Source: Dactylorhiza incarnata (Eukaryota; Streptophyta; Magnoliopsida; Asparagales; Orchidaceae). From it: a DNA stretch of 64,000 bases. The stretch is taken from NCBI GenBank assembly GCA_033032865.1, contig JAWHQI010000273.1, positions 2,170,001 to 2,234,000 on the forward strand, written 5' to 3'. Made by a program: the position numbers and the translations under genes. Of the stretch, positions 43,458 to 55,673 are shown piece after piece; within the stretch, counting starts at the first letter, position 1, and every line of letters begins with the position of its first letter. The notes under the pieces were generated by a model. That model had not been told where the DNA came from. It was given only the letters and a program-made list of their open reading frames with translations, and ran no database searches.

Positions 43458-45025
43458 GCAATAACATCCCCAGAACAACTAGACCCCTAAGGTGCATTTT
43501 GGTCATGAGAAGGTCATGACATTGCTCTAAGATATCAATATGACCCTAAGAACCAATGTGAATGGGTAAAAATCACCTTGGGTTGCAAATAGCCACTTTT
43601 GGCCACCCACCAAGGGTTTGCCTAGTAGACCTCTAAATGATAACTTGACCTCACCAGGGCCACCTAAACCCTTTAGGAATCCCTTGGGTCACTAAGGCCC
43701 CTTAGGGCCAACTAAAGTAGTCAAATTGACCAAAACCCACCTTAGGGTGCTAATAGCCATTTCTTGCAATCTAACCCAGGGTTAGCTAAAAGTATCCCAA
43801 AATGACAATTTGACAACACAATGACATCCCTAACAACCTTAGGGAGTCCCTAGGGTCATTAAGGTCCAAGTGGGGTCACCTAAATTGGTCATTTTGACCA
43901 AAGTCAACTCTAGCTTGAAATAAGTCAACCATCCCTATTAAGGGTCAATTGGGATTCAAATGATCAAATTGTTCACACCCAAACTCTCCAAGACACTAAG
44001 GGAGGTCATTATTGACCCATGGGGTTGAAAAAAATTTATGATTTTGACCAAGGTCAACTTTGGGTCAAACTAGCTCAAATTTGCCTATATAGGTTCAATT
44101 GACCAAATATGTGCCCCACCATTGCTTAATCCATCATTGATGGTGCGCATAATCCCATGACCATCATGTGGGGCCAATCCACTCATCAATTGACCGAGTC
44201 CACTCAAAAGTCAACACTTGGTCAAATAGGCCTAAATTGGGCTCAAGAGAAATTAAATCCAATTCACATGGGCTAAGGCCCTCAATCTAGGCCCATTGTA
44301 CATCCCATAAGTTTAGTTACCACTGTTTCCCTCATATTTTGAAAATTGGGTGCATGCAAGGGATGAAATTGGGATTTTCCCCAATTTCTCATAAGGCCAA
44401 AGCATGGAATTAGGGATTGAGTGCCAATTGACACTCAATTCCCATGACAAAGATCCTCACTGACTTCCATCAGTAATTCACCATCAATTCCAGCAAGGAT
44501 TGATGCCAGATGGCAACTAGGAGGAACAACCCAAGCATGGCCAAAATTGGGCTATGATGGCAGCATGGGTTAAAGCCATCTCCACCATTAATTGACACCC
44601 AAACCACCGATAGAATGCTGAGAGGAGCAGAAGCCCTCTTTGGAGAAGAGAATCAGGCACTAGAAGGGAAGATCACCATGGGAGGTCGAGCTCGAGCTCC
44701 AATAATGGCTGCTGGAGGAATGCCCAACAAACACCCCATCCTTCTCCTCTCCCCTAATGTTATACTTAACTTCTTTCCTTGAATTTTGTCGAGAAATGGT
44801 GGAGATACCATTTTCGTTTTTTTCAAGATTTTTGGCCGAAAATGGAAATATGTGGGGGGGGGGGGGGGGGGGGGAGGGGGGGCAGCTTGAGCCACCTCCA
44901 GCCGAAAGGTCACCTCCAATCGACGACTAATGCTGGGTCGGAGGTGGTGGCTTGGGGGATTGGCCAGAGACCACCTGTAGTGGCCAAAATCGAGCTCCAA
45001 AGTAGCTCCATGTGAGGTTAAACGT
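43458..45025 (+). repeat. Gypsy LTR fragment, plus orientation
   Basis: From about 43460, AATAACATCCCC...AACTAGACCCCTAAGG aligns with the minus-strand start of the gypsy LTR at 42990 (TGTAACATCCC...TTCTAGACCCCTTAGG). Later phrases such as ATGACCATCATGTGG and GGTCAATT words also recur in reverse at 42540-42960. It is a related LTR in opposite orientation, cut at 45025 by the minus-strand B fragment. Contains a 21-G run at 44854-44874. Confidence 0.6.
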
Positions 45026-46279
45026 GTTGGATCTTGAGGCGCCCTTAGAGGAGGGGTGAATAAGCGTTTTAAAACTTTTGTTACATTTTAAAATACTTGA
45101 AATGATAAGAGATTAAACTAACGATAAAACCACACAAAAAGAGGAGATTAAGTAATATAAATGAAAGACATGATTTTATTAACTTGAAATATAAGATTAC
45201 AAAATTCGATTTATTATGACGCTAGAAATCGTAGGGGATAAAGTAAAATAATCTTTTTGTTTTCTATTCCGACTCTTCTCACCAAGAACCGGTTGGCTTT
45301 AGCCGATCTCTCCCCAGATATGGCCTCAAGCCGCTCTAGCCCTTCTATTCTCAAAAAGGCCTCGAGCACCCCTTAGATCTACTCCATAGACCCGGTCACC
45401 AACACAAGGTGATTTCCTCCCTAAGTCCTACCAAAACCTAGTTGCCAACATGAGGCGAATTCATTCACGATTATAATAAAAAAGTTACAAATAAAATACA
45501 AAACAAAAATCAAAACTCCCTATAAAGAATTCTGGAGATGGAGAAGGCTCGCTGAATATTCTCAAAGTCGAAGCATGTGTTCTTTGCATTGAGTAAGCGT
45601 TGATCTTGCCCTCCTTGAATTCTTCTCTCGAATTTGTGTGGGAGATGATTGTCTAGAAAATACGGCCCTCTCAGAGTTTCTGAAATGCTGGAATAGGGCT
45701 CTCTTCAATTAGTAGTGGGAGAAGTCAAAGTCCACCAATTTATAGGACTAAAGGATAACACCGGTGTTAAGGCTAACGCCTGGCGTTGAACCAGTATATA
45801 GTTGTTTTGATGGCTCTGATCTTCAAAATGGGAAGGAGATTCTGCACTTTAGAAAACATTCATTTTAGGTAACCCTAATGCTGGGGTTGAGGCTAACATT
45901 GGCGTTAGGTCAGATCATTCCTAAAGTGCTCCTGCAATCACAGTTGCTTCCCTCCTTGCCATAATCATCGAAAGTTAATGCATGGTGTTAGACCTCTTTC
46001 ATTTTCTTAGTCGGCAAGCAATCTTATCGATCGGCAAGCCATCTCAACGATCGACATGACATCCCATCGATCGTCAACGCCCAGCATTGAATCTTAACGC
46101 CTAGCGTTAGACCGCAATCATAATTTCTGCTTGTGGGCAGTTCCAGACCAATAATGCAGCAACCTAGTGTCATATCCGTTTCAAACCTACATGCTAAAAA
46201 CACAATGGCAAACAAGATCAAATACAAGTAGGTTTTGTTATTCTTAAATCAAAGGGATGCGGAAAACCATGTTCCAACA
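45026..46279 (-). repeat. 3' LTR of element B3
   Basis: 1254 bp, about 80 bp longer than the LTRs of element B. U3 (right end) contains AACGCC/GGCGTT words plus an extra array of 20-bp units at 46009-46068. TATAAATT lies at 45738-45745 on the minus strand. The R/U5 GAATTCGCC-type repeats are near 45400-45460. Confidence 0.88.
46009..46075. repeat. Three 20-bp units unique to the B3 U3
   Basis: Units 46009-46028, 46029-46048 and 46049-46068, each beginning (G)ATCGGCAAG or GATCGACATG and ending ATC or AAC, followed by GATCGTC. They lie among the AACGCC words and are absent from the other three B LTRs in the window. Confidence 0.75.
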
Positions 46280-48830
46280 ATCTCCCCCTTTTGATAATAA
46301 CAAATCCAATATAGATAAATCAGATTCATATAAGAGAGGTGTGTTTTTAGAAGAATATATGACACTAAGTAATATAGAGATAATAATTAAAATTATAGAT
46401 TGTTTACGTTTTGCTCCCCCTACTTAAGTTCTCCCCCTTGGTGTATGCATCCATAAACTAGGTTTATGCTCCCCCTTAATCTAGTGAATCCTACTCCTTT
46501 AATCAGTACAATTTATCATTTTATTCTCCCCCTTTTGTTATTAGCAAAAGAGGGTGGAGTTGAAACAAAACTAGAAAAGAGAAGACAAAAGTTAGGACAT
46601 AACTAAGAGAGGATTAAGAGTTTTGTTTAAACATAAGGTAAGTCATGATCGAGCTAAGGGAGAGAGTAGCACAGCGGGAAAATATATGATAAGCGTGAAA
46701 GAGCAACATTCCATGATTTTACCAAAAGAATTCTACCACTTGCTTTGCAAATTAATTTTAAAGAAAATTATTACTTGTTGAAAGAGATGCAATATAGTTT
46801 GACAAGCACAAGTAAAAAAAGTAAGCATGAAAAACCATGGTAAACAAAATACATGACCAAATGAGAAATGCAGAAAACAAAAACAAAACAATGACGAGCA
46901 GTATTTTTGTTATAGTTTGGCCATTCCAACAATATGTCTAGACTCTTCACATTTGAGCAATTAACTTTGAAAATTTTCATAACTAATAGGCAAGCATGAT
47001 TTAAAATATTCAAAAAGATAATAACAATAATGTAACCAATTCGTATTTCAAGTAAAGAAAACATTGTAGAAATCATGCATTGCAATCTAGTGCTTTTACT
47101 TAGATTTTTAGAGAATTATGTAGTTTTGCATTATGATCCAATTCTCATGTGTAGAAGCTTTATGAAAAAGCAATGATGTGTGCATATGGTGTTTTGATAA
47201 AAGTATACAAGTGAAATAATGAAAACACATGACATATGTAATGAAATAGTAACAACAATATTATGATTGTAATCTTATAATTACTTTCACACATCAGTTT
47301 AGAATAATATTTCAAAGCACATAAATGGAGTACAACTACCAAGGTGTTTCTCCCACACAATGGTCATTAAGACTGATCAGGGAGCGAAGTAGTGCTTGGG
47401 GGATCACAAAAGAATTTTTATAATTTTTTTTATTTTTAGTGATCCGGGGTACAAATAGAAGTGATAAAACGGAATGTGTTTGCACAAGACACTTTACAAT
47501 TCTTTCCAAGGTGCTCAACCACACAATGCTCATTAAGACTTACCAGGAGGTTTGAGTAGTGCTTGGTGGAGTTATCTTTGGCTTTGTATTTCATATATTT
47601 TTTTAAGTTTGGGCCAAAGGTCTCCGAATCACTTGTTGATGCAAACATTAACAATTTTTGAAATAACACTTCTATGTGTGCAAGAAATTTATTGTTTGAA
47701 ATATGGTGTAGGTCATTTAGACATACAACTTAATATGTTAAAAACTATTACACTACACAATCATGCAAGACAAGGATTATGAGCACATGTGGATTACCAA
47801 AATAGTGAGTGTAAGAATCATTGATTAAAATAAAACATTACTCATACTTAGAGGCATGCTAGGCAATCATACATAATCTTCTATAGACTATTTCATTGCA
47901 CATAATCAGATTAAGGTCAAGGCTTGACAAGATAAAACAATGTTTAGGAAATTTGCTATAGAAATTAGACATTGAAGAAAATCTTTGTGAGTATGCCCAA
48001 TCAATTTTGACCATTGGAAAAAAAAATAACTAAGATGTTTGCTCTTGTGAAGTATAATAGTCAAACCATAATTTTGTAGATATTTAAAACAAACAAATGA
48101 CAAAAACATATTTTTGAGCATTTTGAATTATTTGATTTTTTTTGTATTTTAGAATAGAATTGACAAATTAAGAACAAAATAATTCCAGATCAGAGAAAAG
48201 AAATTGAGAAAAAGTATTAGAAAAAAAATATCGTAAATATAATAGAAAAATCAGAATTTCAATTTGGCCAAAGGAGCTAACGCCTGACATTAACTTTTTA
48301 ACACCCAAACAGAACACTGCTTTTTAAGATTTTTGTGAAATTTTTCTTTGAAGTAGGAAGTATGTATATAGACCTTCATAGTGTAGAAATTTCAGAGAAT
48401 TTGAAGATGATTAGAAGGCCTAAAATCATTGAATACTTTTTCATGAATAAGTTGGAAAGAATGTTTAAATCAAATAATGTAATTAAGAGTGCATGAAGAC
48501 TGTTCTAAGAGATATAAAGATCCTGTATTATTCAACATTAAGATATTGTCAATTTTGAATAGAAGGTTAACGTTAAGCGTTAACTTTTAACGCTGACATT
48601 AGAGGCTAATGTCTGGTGTTATTTCTTTAACACCGAGACAGTATATGATTTCATGCTTTTAAAAAAAAAACTTTTCTTTGATTTATAGTTACTATATAAA
48701 GGCCTTTTTAATGAATAAATTTCAGACATTTTGGAGATCATTAGAAGGCTATTTAAGCATGCATTTAGTTTGTTTAAAAATAGTTTTAATATTTTTATAG
48801 GTTTTTAAATATTTGTGTTTTACAATATCA

Positions 48831-51059
48831 TTAAAGCTCAAAAATGTTAAAATATGCAAAACACAAGAGATGCATGTTCAAACAACCCAAGACTACATGA
48901 AGAGTATAATCATAAAGAGTGCATGCAAAAATATGATATAGGTATGTCCTAGATTATAATACCCTAACCATATGCCTACACACTAGACCCGTACAAAATG
49001 ACGGATGGGCATGAGGAGCTGCACACATGTCGTAGTTTGGGGGTGTTAATCCCATATGCAAACACTAGAGAACGCTCAGCCTAGCACTCTTTCCCCCAAG
49101 TACCTCGCAAGGCCCCACTATAACCCTCCCCGATTAAGGACAAGACATGACTTAGAGGTTAGGTCATCTAATGCATACAATCCTACACCCTCGCTATTGT
49201 GAGACACATAATGTGGGTGATTGATCATGGGCTAAGCATTTTGTCATATGTAAATAATTTGTAAGCTATGGACTTTTTATGAGAGATTGATTTCAAAATA
49301 TATTTTTAAGCAACATAGTTATTATGAATTTTAACTTTTAAATCATTATGGCATTATTTGATAGCTAGCATGAATGATAATATTTATTAGTTGATAATGC
49401 TAGAATGATGAGTTTGGTTTAATGTTGCATGTAATCAACAATAGTATTTCAATTTTAGACATATGATAAAGAGATGATTCTATTTGATTTGCTCTTATTA
49501 GTATAAAGATGATTTTAGGGTTTACATATTGGTGAGATACACACAAAATATATTTCGTTCATATAATTAGCATGATCACAAATCATATGTTAGAAGCAAA
49601 AAGGATCTTTTGTAGTTATATTTAATGCTTGGATTTTAGAATGATAATATAAAAAAACTCATGGTTATCATGAATTTTAAGTTCCAAATTTTCTATTTTT
49701 ATATTTTGGCAAGAATATCAAAACAATCAATGCATGAGACTAGCATGATAACAAATAATATTCATTAGGCGACAATGTTATTATGATGAGTATTTATTAA
49801 GCCATAAGAATATTGCATGTTTCTTAAATTGATAGAGATTCAATTTGTAGACCTAGAATTAAGTGATGATTTGATTTATTGATGTCAAGGTGATTCTAAT
49901 TTCTAGATATAGTAAGATTAAAAAATTGTGAACCTCCTTTCATAATACTCCTACCATGATATGAAGTTATAATAGCCAATATATAAATCATAATTCCTAA
50001 GTATGATAAAAGCAGTTGATTTAAGATATTTCTTGATAGATCATGAATTATGATATATGATTATAGAGAATTTTATCATGGGATATCACAAGATCATGGT
50101 GGCGAGTGTGAATTCAATATTCATTCTTTTGAGTTATGACAATGAGTTCTTTTAATATGTCTTTTGTGATTTTCCTTTTAAACATAATTTTGTGAGATCA
50201 TAATATAATGATAATTTTCTTTTTCAGTCATTGCACGAATACGCATGAGTCTATAATTATATTGATCTTTGCTAGGCTTTTGTTGGACTTAGCCATTTAT
50301 AGTGGATCTTGGACTTCTCGAGGTCTACCCTGTGAAGGGTTCGCACTGGTACTAGGAGATGTGATGTGGTGACATCCCAAACCTCCCTTTCTCAATATAT
50401 TTAAGTGTTATTGGTTGCTACCCATACTAAATATTAAAATTTATAGACTCAAATTGTCGAAAAAGAAAAATTGAGATATCTTCTAAACAGAGTTGAGATT
50501 TTGCAATTTTAAGGTCAAAATGAACTTAATCGAGCGGAGCTGGTTTGCCATTGCATAGAGCTTCTCGACCTTGTCCTGAAAATCTATTGTGGGCAAAATT
50601 CTGACAAGCGGATCAAAAGTTATGATCGTTTGAAGTTTAGTTCGAGATCTCGCATAATTTTTTGATTTTTGGAAAAAAGTTACCAAAGGCCTATATTATA
50701 TTTTTTGAGTTTTCAATTCCGCTTTTTAATATGATAGGGGCGATCAAATGATGAAAGGATATTAAATTTATAAGCAAACACTTGCACATTTTATACATTT
50801 AGCCAAGCCCCCCTAATATTCCTCTTAAATCCATAATTTTGTTTATAATTATTTCATTGATCTTGATAAAATACAACAAATTTAGTTTTCAAATTTTAAT
50901 GGTAATATAAGACATTTATAGAAAATGAATTTAGATAGATAAACGAACAGAAATATATAGATTACTTGAGGAATGATATGACTTTTTATTTAATTTTATT
51001 CAATTTGATCTATTAATGAATTTTGGCTTTAATGTGTGAAAATTCATATCACAAGTTAT
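48831..51059. other. AT-rich sequence with gypsy-LTR-like segments
   Basis: No coding domain. At 50310-50395 the words TTGGACTTCTCGAGGTCTAC, GTGAAGGGTTCGCA, TACTAGGAG and GACATCCCAAACCTCCCTTT match the gypsy LTR segment at 39495-39590 in the same orientation, so at least this part is another gypsy LTR remnant. The rest is AT-rich and unassigned. Confidence 0.45.
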
Positions 51060-51179
51060 ATAGAGTGATCTTAGCATGTTGGCTCAAGAGTGAAAAATAA
51101 ACAAACAAAAAGAAGGTTAAGCATATCATGAAGTAGAGTAATGATATTCATTTTTGATTTGTTTCTACTTCATGCAAAT

Positions 51180-51866
51180 GATGATACCTAAGGAATAAGG
51201 GATTTAGGTATCCAAAGGGAACCAAGTGTAAATGTTCCGTTGGGTACCCAAATATAGCGTGATAATTTTTGGGGAGATGAGTATGAATGAACCCTTTCAA
51301 GTGAAATTTATGTTTCATCTTTTATTTTGGATCGCCACTCATACTTAGGTTTAATATTGTTTTTATTCAACAAATTTCCATTGTGAATATTCATATTTTG
51401 AAGTTTATAATTGTGATGATTATTGAAAGTATTTTTCATAGGAAATTTGTGAACATTTAATTTTATGTTGGGAGAAGATTGATGTTGTAAATGAATGATG
51501 ATAGTATTGTAGAATTTCATTTTCAATCTCTTGGATTTTATTATTTCCATTGTTTGGCTTATTCAAATTTTGATAATTCATATTTAACTTGCTTTTGAAT
51601 TTTTCTTGAGATTGTGAATGTATGTTTTGAGAATTTTTCTTAATGATTTCTTTAAGCAAGTTGATTTTAGTTTCTAATTAATTATTCTTAATTTTGAGAT
51701 TATATCTAGCTTTATTATAAACAGTTGTGTTATTTTTAAGAGTGGTGACAATAGACTCAATGTGAGTTTGATAGTCATTTCTTAATTCCTCAAATGTTTC
51801 ATAAATCTCTTTTATTTCAATTTGATAGTTTTTACACATAGCACAATTGCTTTTTAGAGAAGAGTT
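51180..51866 (-). pseudogene. Copia gag fragment (unassigned element)
   Basis: The minus strand reads NYQIEIKEIYETFEELRNDY, then THIESIVTTLKNNTTVYNKA and an Asn/Lys/Gln-rich stretch, ending in YIWVPNGTFTLGSLWIPKSL. A coiled coil followed by a W-V-P motif is typical of the C-terminal Gag of Sirevirus-type copia elements. It is cut by the C1 LTR at 51867. Not clearly the same family as A or B. Confidence 0.5.
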
Positions 51867-53106
51867 TGTTGAAAATGTTGAAGTGGAAGTTGGCGGTCTG
51901 GGGGGAGGTCGCGCAGTCTGGCAAACTGCTCGGTCTTGCGGTCTCCCTCTGCGATCTGATCTCTCTGGTCTAGCCGCAGGTCTAGTCGGCGTGACCGCTG
52001 TTCGTTCTGTCCAAGGTTTCGAGGTGAGGCCGCGAGGTCTGGTCGTCTGACCGCGTGGCGGGCTGGTCTTCAGGAAAGTGAGGTCACGCGGTCTGATCGT
52101 GTGACCGCGTGGCGAGCTGTCTTCTGTAAGGTGAGACCGCGCGGTATGGTTTGTGTGACCGCATGGTGGGGGTAGTCCGGTCTAGTGGCTGTCCGGGTTT
52201 CTTGGTGGTGCGCACGTACTAAGGTATTCTTAGTCCCGCGGTCTTCGGTTTGTGTTCGCATAGCTGGTCCTTCGACGATCTGCTGGTATATGCGGTCACT
52301 GGTGTTTGGTCGACTTGGCGGGCTGTTTCCCTAGTCGGCCTAGTGTGTTCGCGGTCTCTAGAGGAGGTCGGGTGGCGAATACAGGTGGTGAGCGTCATGA
52401 CTGGGCGAGTTGTCATGATCGCGCGGCTTTCTGTTGAAGTCGGCGAGCTCACGACGCAGAGCGATCCTGCTGACCGCGCGGGTTGTCCAGTCTTGGTCAC
52501 GCGGTCAGAAGGCGGTGACTCTATCTCATAGGGTGGTGACTGGATCAGGTCGCATGCCTATAAATAGGAGTCACTGTAGCAGCAAAATAATCGCACCAAG
52601 TGTAAGCTGAGTTCGCATCTTTTCTTGCGGTCTCATTCTTGTGACCGGCCGGTTAGCTGATTGAACTTTCCTTGTGCAGCTTCTGCGGATTGTGCGGGCA
52701 GCAGTGGTCACCTCTTCTTCTAGAGTGTTCGGCCGGTCTCGTGGCTTGCAGTGCGGTTTGCTGGAGTTCAGGAGAATCAGTGGAGGTCGCGGAGTTCTCG
52801 GTTGGTGTTGTTCAAGTCGCAGGCAGGCAGTTCGGGCGGTCTCATTTTCTAGTCATATGAACTCACAGGATGGGTGGTCAGGCGGTCTCAGTGAGCAGAC
52901 CGCTGGTTATCCTTTCTAGCTTGTTTTTCTCCTGTTTTTTTTTTTGTGTTTTGGCGAAATCATGTCTCGCCATGTATACCTCGCTCTGTAATGAAGATTT
53001 CTGCAAGTATTAATAAAGATTAAGTTTTTCATGTGCTTCTGGTTGTTGGCTATTGCTTTGAGTTGTTCTATTCCTGCTCACTCCTAGATCTTCAGAAAAT
53101 TTCACA
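51867..53106 (+). repeat. 5' LTR of element C1
   Basis: 1240 bp, TGTTGAAAATG...TTTCACA. U3 (51890-52510) is dominated by GCGGTCTG/GACCGCG words, including the palindrome ACCGCGCGGT at 52136-52145. TATAAATA at 52559-52566. GCGGTC words continue into R. Ends directly before the primer site. Confidence 0.92.
52559..52566 (+). promoter_or_regulatory. TATA box of element C1 LTR
   Basis: TATAAATAGG preceded by the GCGGTC word array; same context as in C2 (57382-57389 and 62741-62748). Confidence 0.7.
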
Positions 53107-53118
53107 TGGTATCAGAGC
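53107..53118 (+). other. Primer binding site of element C1
   Basis: TGGTATCAGAGC immediately after the LTR, a perfect complement of the initiator tRNA-Met 3' end. Confidence 0.92.
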
Positions 53119-53194
53119 AAGGTTGGAGTGGATAGAGCAGTGAATAACTCATAGTTGTCATCGCCTTTGTGAAGAAGGAACCAGTGGTAGAGCC

Positions 53195-54121
53195 ATGGAA
53201 GTAAGAGGTCTTGGAATTGAGATGCTCAACTCGACTAACTTCAAGAAGTGGAAGTCGTGTATGTAGAGTTATCTTCTGGGCGAGGACCTCTGGGAGGTGG
53301 TTGGAGGAGAAAGTACAGAGGCAGTTGTCCCAGTGGGGGATAATGGTCATGAGGTGAGGAATTGGAGAAGAATTAATGCGAAAGCAGAATTCACTCTGAA
53401 GAGGGCAATATCACCTGACCTATTCGATCACATCTTGGGGTGTGGATCAGCTGTGGAGATCTGGAGAGCCCTAGATGGTCCGTTTAACAAGAAGAATGTA
53501 GAGAGGCTACAGTTTCTGGAAAATGAGCTAGCTAGGTCGGCTCAGGGTGATCTTTCTATCTCTACGTTCTTCCTAAAGATGAAGAACCTGTGCGCTGAGA
53601 TTTCAGCACTGGATCCTGATGAGCCAATTTCTAAGGAGATGCTGAAGAGGCACATCATCCGTGGTTTGAGGAAGGAGTATGTAGCCTTTGTGACGTCGGT
53701 GCAGGGTTGGGCAAATCAGTCATCTCTACTGAAGCTGGAGAATCTGCTTGCGTCGCAGGAGAGTCTGGCAAGGCAGATGGCGGGGGTGTCAGTGTCTGTG
53801 GGAGAAGGCGAGGTTCTCTTCACGGGGAAGAAGAAGAAGAAGTGGGATAAGAAGAAGAAGACCGGTGGAGGCTATGGGCCTTCAACTTCTGGACAGCAGG
53901 AGAGGGGCTATGCTCCTAAGGCTGAAGGGAAGAAGAAGCGAGAAGGACCCAAGTGCTTCAGATGTGGGAAGCTTGGTCACATCAGGAAGAATTGTCGGGT
54001 AAATCTTCAGTCGGGGCATGCTGCTACAGGAAAGGAGGAAACTGAGGCCAGACAGAATGATGGAGGATGGGTAGGAGCCTTCTCAGCTTCTATTGGAGAT
54101 GCGGCTCCTATCAACTATTAG
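53195..54121 (+). pseudogene. Element C1 gag
   Basis: ATG at 53195 (MEVRGLGIEMLNSTNFKKWK) by alignment with C2. Codon 24 is TAG; the rest (from 53297) stays in that frame to 54121. It has a UBN2/copia-type capsid (LKRAISPDLFDHILGCGSAV; FFLKMKNLCAEISALDPDEP), a Lys-rich stretch and an intact zinc knuckle CFRCGKLGHIRKNC. About 310 residues. Frame ends at a TAG just before the protease motif. Confidence 0.9.
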
Positions 54122-55667
54122 GAGGATTGGATCGTGGACTCGGGGTGTGGTCATCACCTCCAGGGGGTGAGTCAAAGCTTACTTCAGCGCAGCCTTACTC
54201 AAGTAATGATGCCATCATAACTGCTGATAATACCATGCATAGTGTCAAGAAGGTGGGAGTTGTTTCCTTAGGCAGTGATAGAGGGCCACTAACATTGAAG
54301 AGTGTCTATCATGTGCCCGGAATGAGGATAAACCTCTTTTCCGTGACCAACGCTGTTGACGCTGGGTATCACATTCTGTTCGGCTCAACAGAAGTGAAGT
54401 TTCTAAGAAACGTTGAGGCGGTGAAGGCCGAGGTCGTTCATGTCGGGAGAAGGGCAAAAACTTGTTTGTTTTATCGACAAGTTCTTATGTCGACAAGATG
54501 TGGATGAATGATAGTGCTGTCATATGGCACGAGAGGTTGGGGCAAGTAGGGATGGACAAGCTGAAGGCCATGGCGGTGAAAGGTCTGGTCAAGGGCCTGC
54601 CTAGTCTATCTTCCTACAGTGACAGTCACGTTTGCACGGGATGTCAGTTCGGCAAGTCTCATCGACTGCCGTTTGATAAGTCGCAGACAAGGAGTAATGT
54701 GTCGTTGGAGTGCATCCACGGTGACTTGATGGGATTGACTGCTACCACAAGCCTCCGAGGCAGCAGGTATATGCTGGTGCTGATCAATGATTACACCAGA
54801 TATGTCTGGGTTTATTTCCTGAAGGAGAAGGCGGAGGCGTTTGCCAAGTTTGTGGAGTTCAAGGAGCTTGTGGAAGGTCGGTTAGGCCTGCAGGTTAAGA
54901 AGCTGAGAACTGACAACGGTGGGGAGTTCACCTCTGGTGAGTTTTCTAGTTTTTGCAGGAAGGCGGGCATCCGGAGGGAGCTTACGTGTGCAGATACTCC
55001 ACAACAAAATAGAGTTGCAGAGCGGAAGATCCGTCATCTGACGGAGACCTGCAAGTGTTGGTTGCATGCCAAGAGTATCCCAAAGACCTTCTGGGCGGAG
55101 GGAATGTCTTGTGCTGCCTACGTCATTAACAGGATGCCTCTCAGTCTCATCAACATGTTGACACCGCATGAGATAATGTTCAAAGAAAAGCCAAGTGTGG
55201 CACACCTTTGGGTGTTTGGTTCCACCTGCTATGTGTACGTTCCAGATGCGCTTCGGTCGAAGCTAGATGCGAAAGCAAGGAAGCTAGTCTTCGTGGGATA
55301 TGATGATCAAAAGAGGGGCTGGAAGTGCATGGACCCGGAGACGCGGAGATTTGTTGTATCTCGCGACGTCGTGTTTGATGAGGTGACTTCTTACAAGGGA
55401 AGTTTTGGTATTGAGCTACCAGAAAGCAGGGTGGAGGAGCAGGAGAGAGATGTGGAAAATCTTCACGTGGAGCTGCCTTTGTCACCAGGTGGTCCATCCA
55501 ATTCTAGTTCTGTGACGGAGGCTTCTGGATCAGGAAGCAAGGGGAGCGATGCTCCTAGTACGTCTGGAAGGACAGCTAGGGAAGAAGCAGCTGAGGATGT
55601 TGCGAGTCAGGGGATGGAGCTGAGGAGATCGAAGCGAACAATCATTGCCCCTGATCACTATACATGA
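54122..55667 (+). pseudogene. Element C1 protease and integrase
   Basis: The protease motif DWIVDSGCGHH lies at about 54125, followed by a small deletion and two frame changes (54067-54507 frame, then 54462-55667). The long frame of 401 residues is open across integrase: IWHERLGQVGMDKLKAM, CTGCQFGKSHRLPF, HGDLMGLTAT, LINDYTRYVWVYFL, LRTDNGGEFTSGEF and TPQQNRVAERKIRHL (all D, D, E residues present), then the linker to a TGA at 55665-55667 shared with C2. Confidence 0.92.
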
Positions 55668-55673
55668 GGAAAC

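Larger units (their letters stand above)
45026..48830 (-). mobile_element. Element B3: minus-strand 3' fragment of copia family B
   Basis: A 3' LTR (45026-46279), the purine tract in reverse, and about 2.5 kb of the region between pol and LTR, matching 35900-38262 of element B in reverse (for example the GGGGGAG blocks near 46430 and 46520). Gag and pol are absent, so the element is truncated; the right edge near 48830 is approximate. Confidence 0.8.

Noticed and set aside
45026..51866. B3 plus the gag fragment at 51180-51866 as one internally deleted element
   Set aside because: The gag fragment differs from the B gag coiled coil, and gypsy-LTR-like sequence lies between, so common origin is not supported.
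53748..54002. Arg-rich plus-strand ORF overlapping C1 gag
   Set aside because: It is a shifted frame of the Lys-rich gag segment; the gag frame has the zinc knuckle and matches C2.
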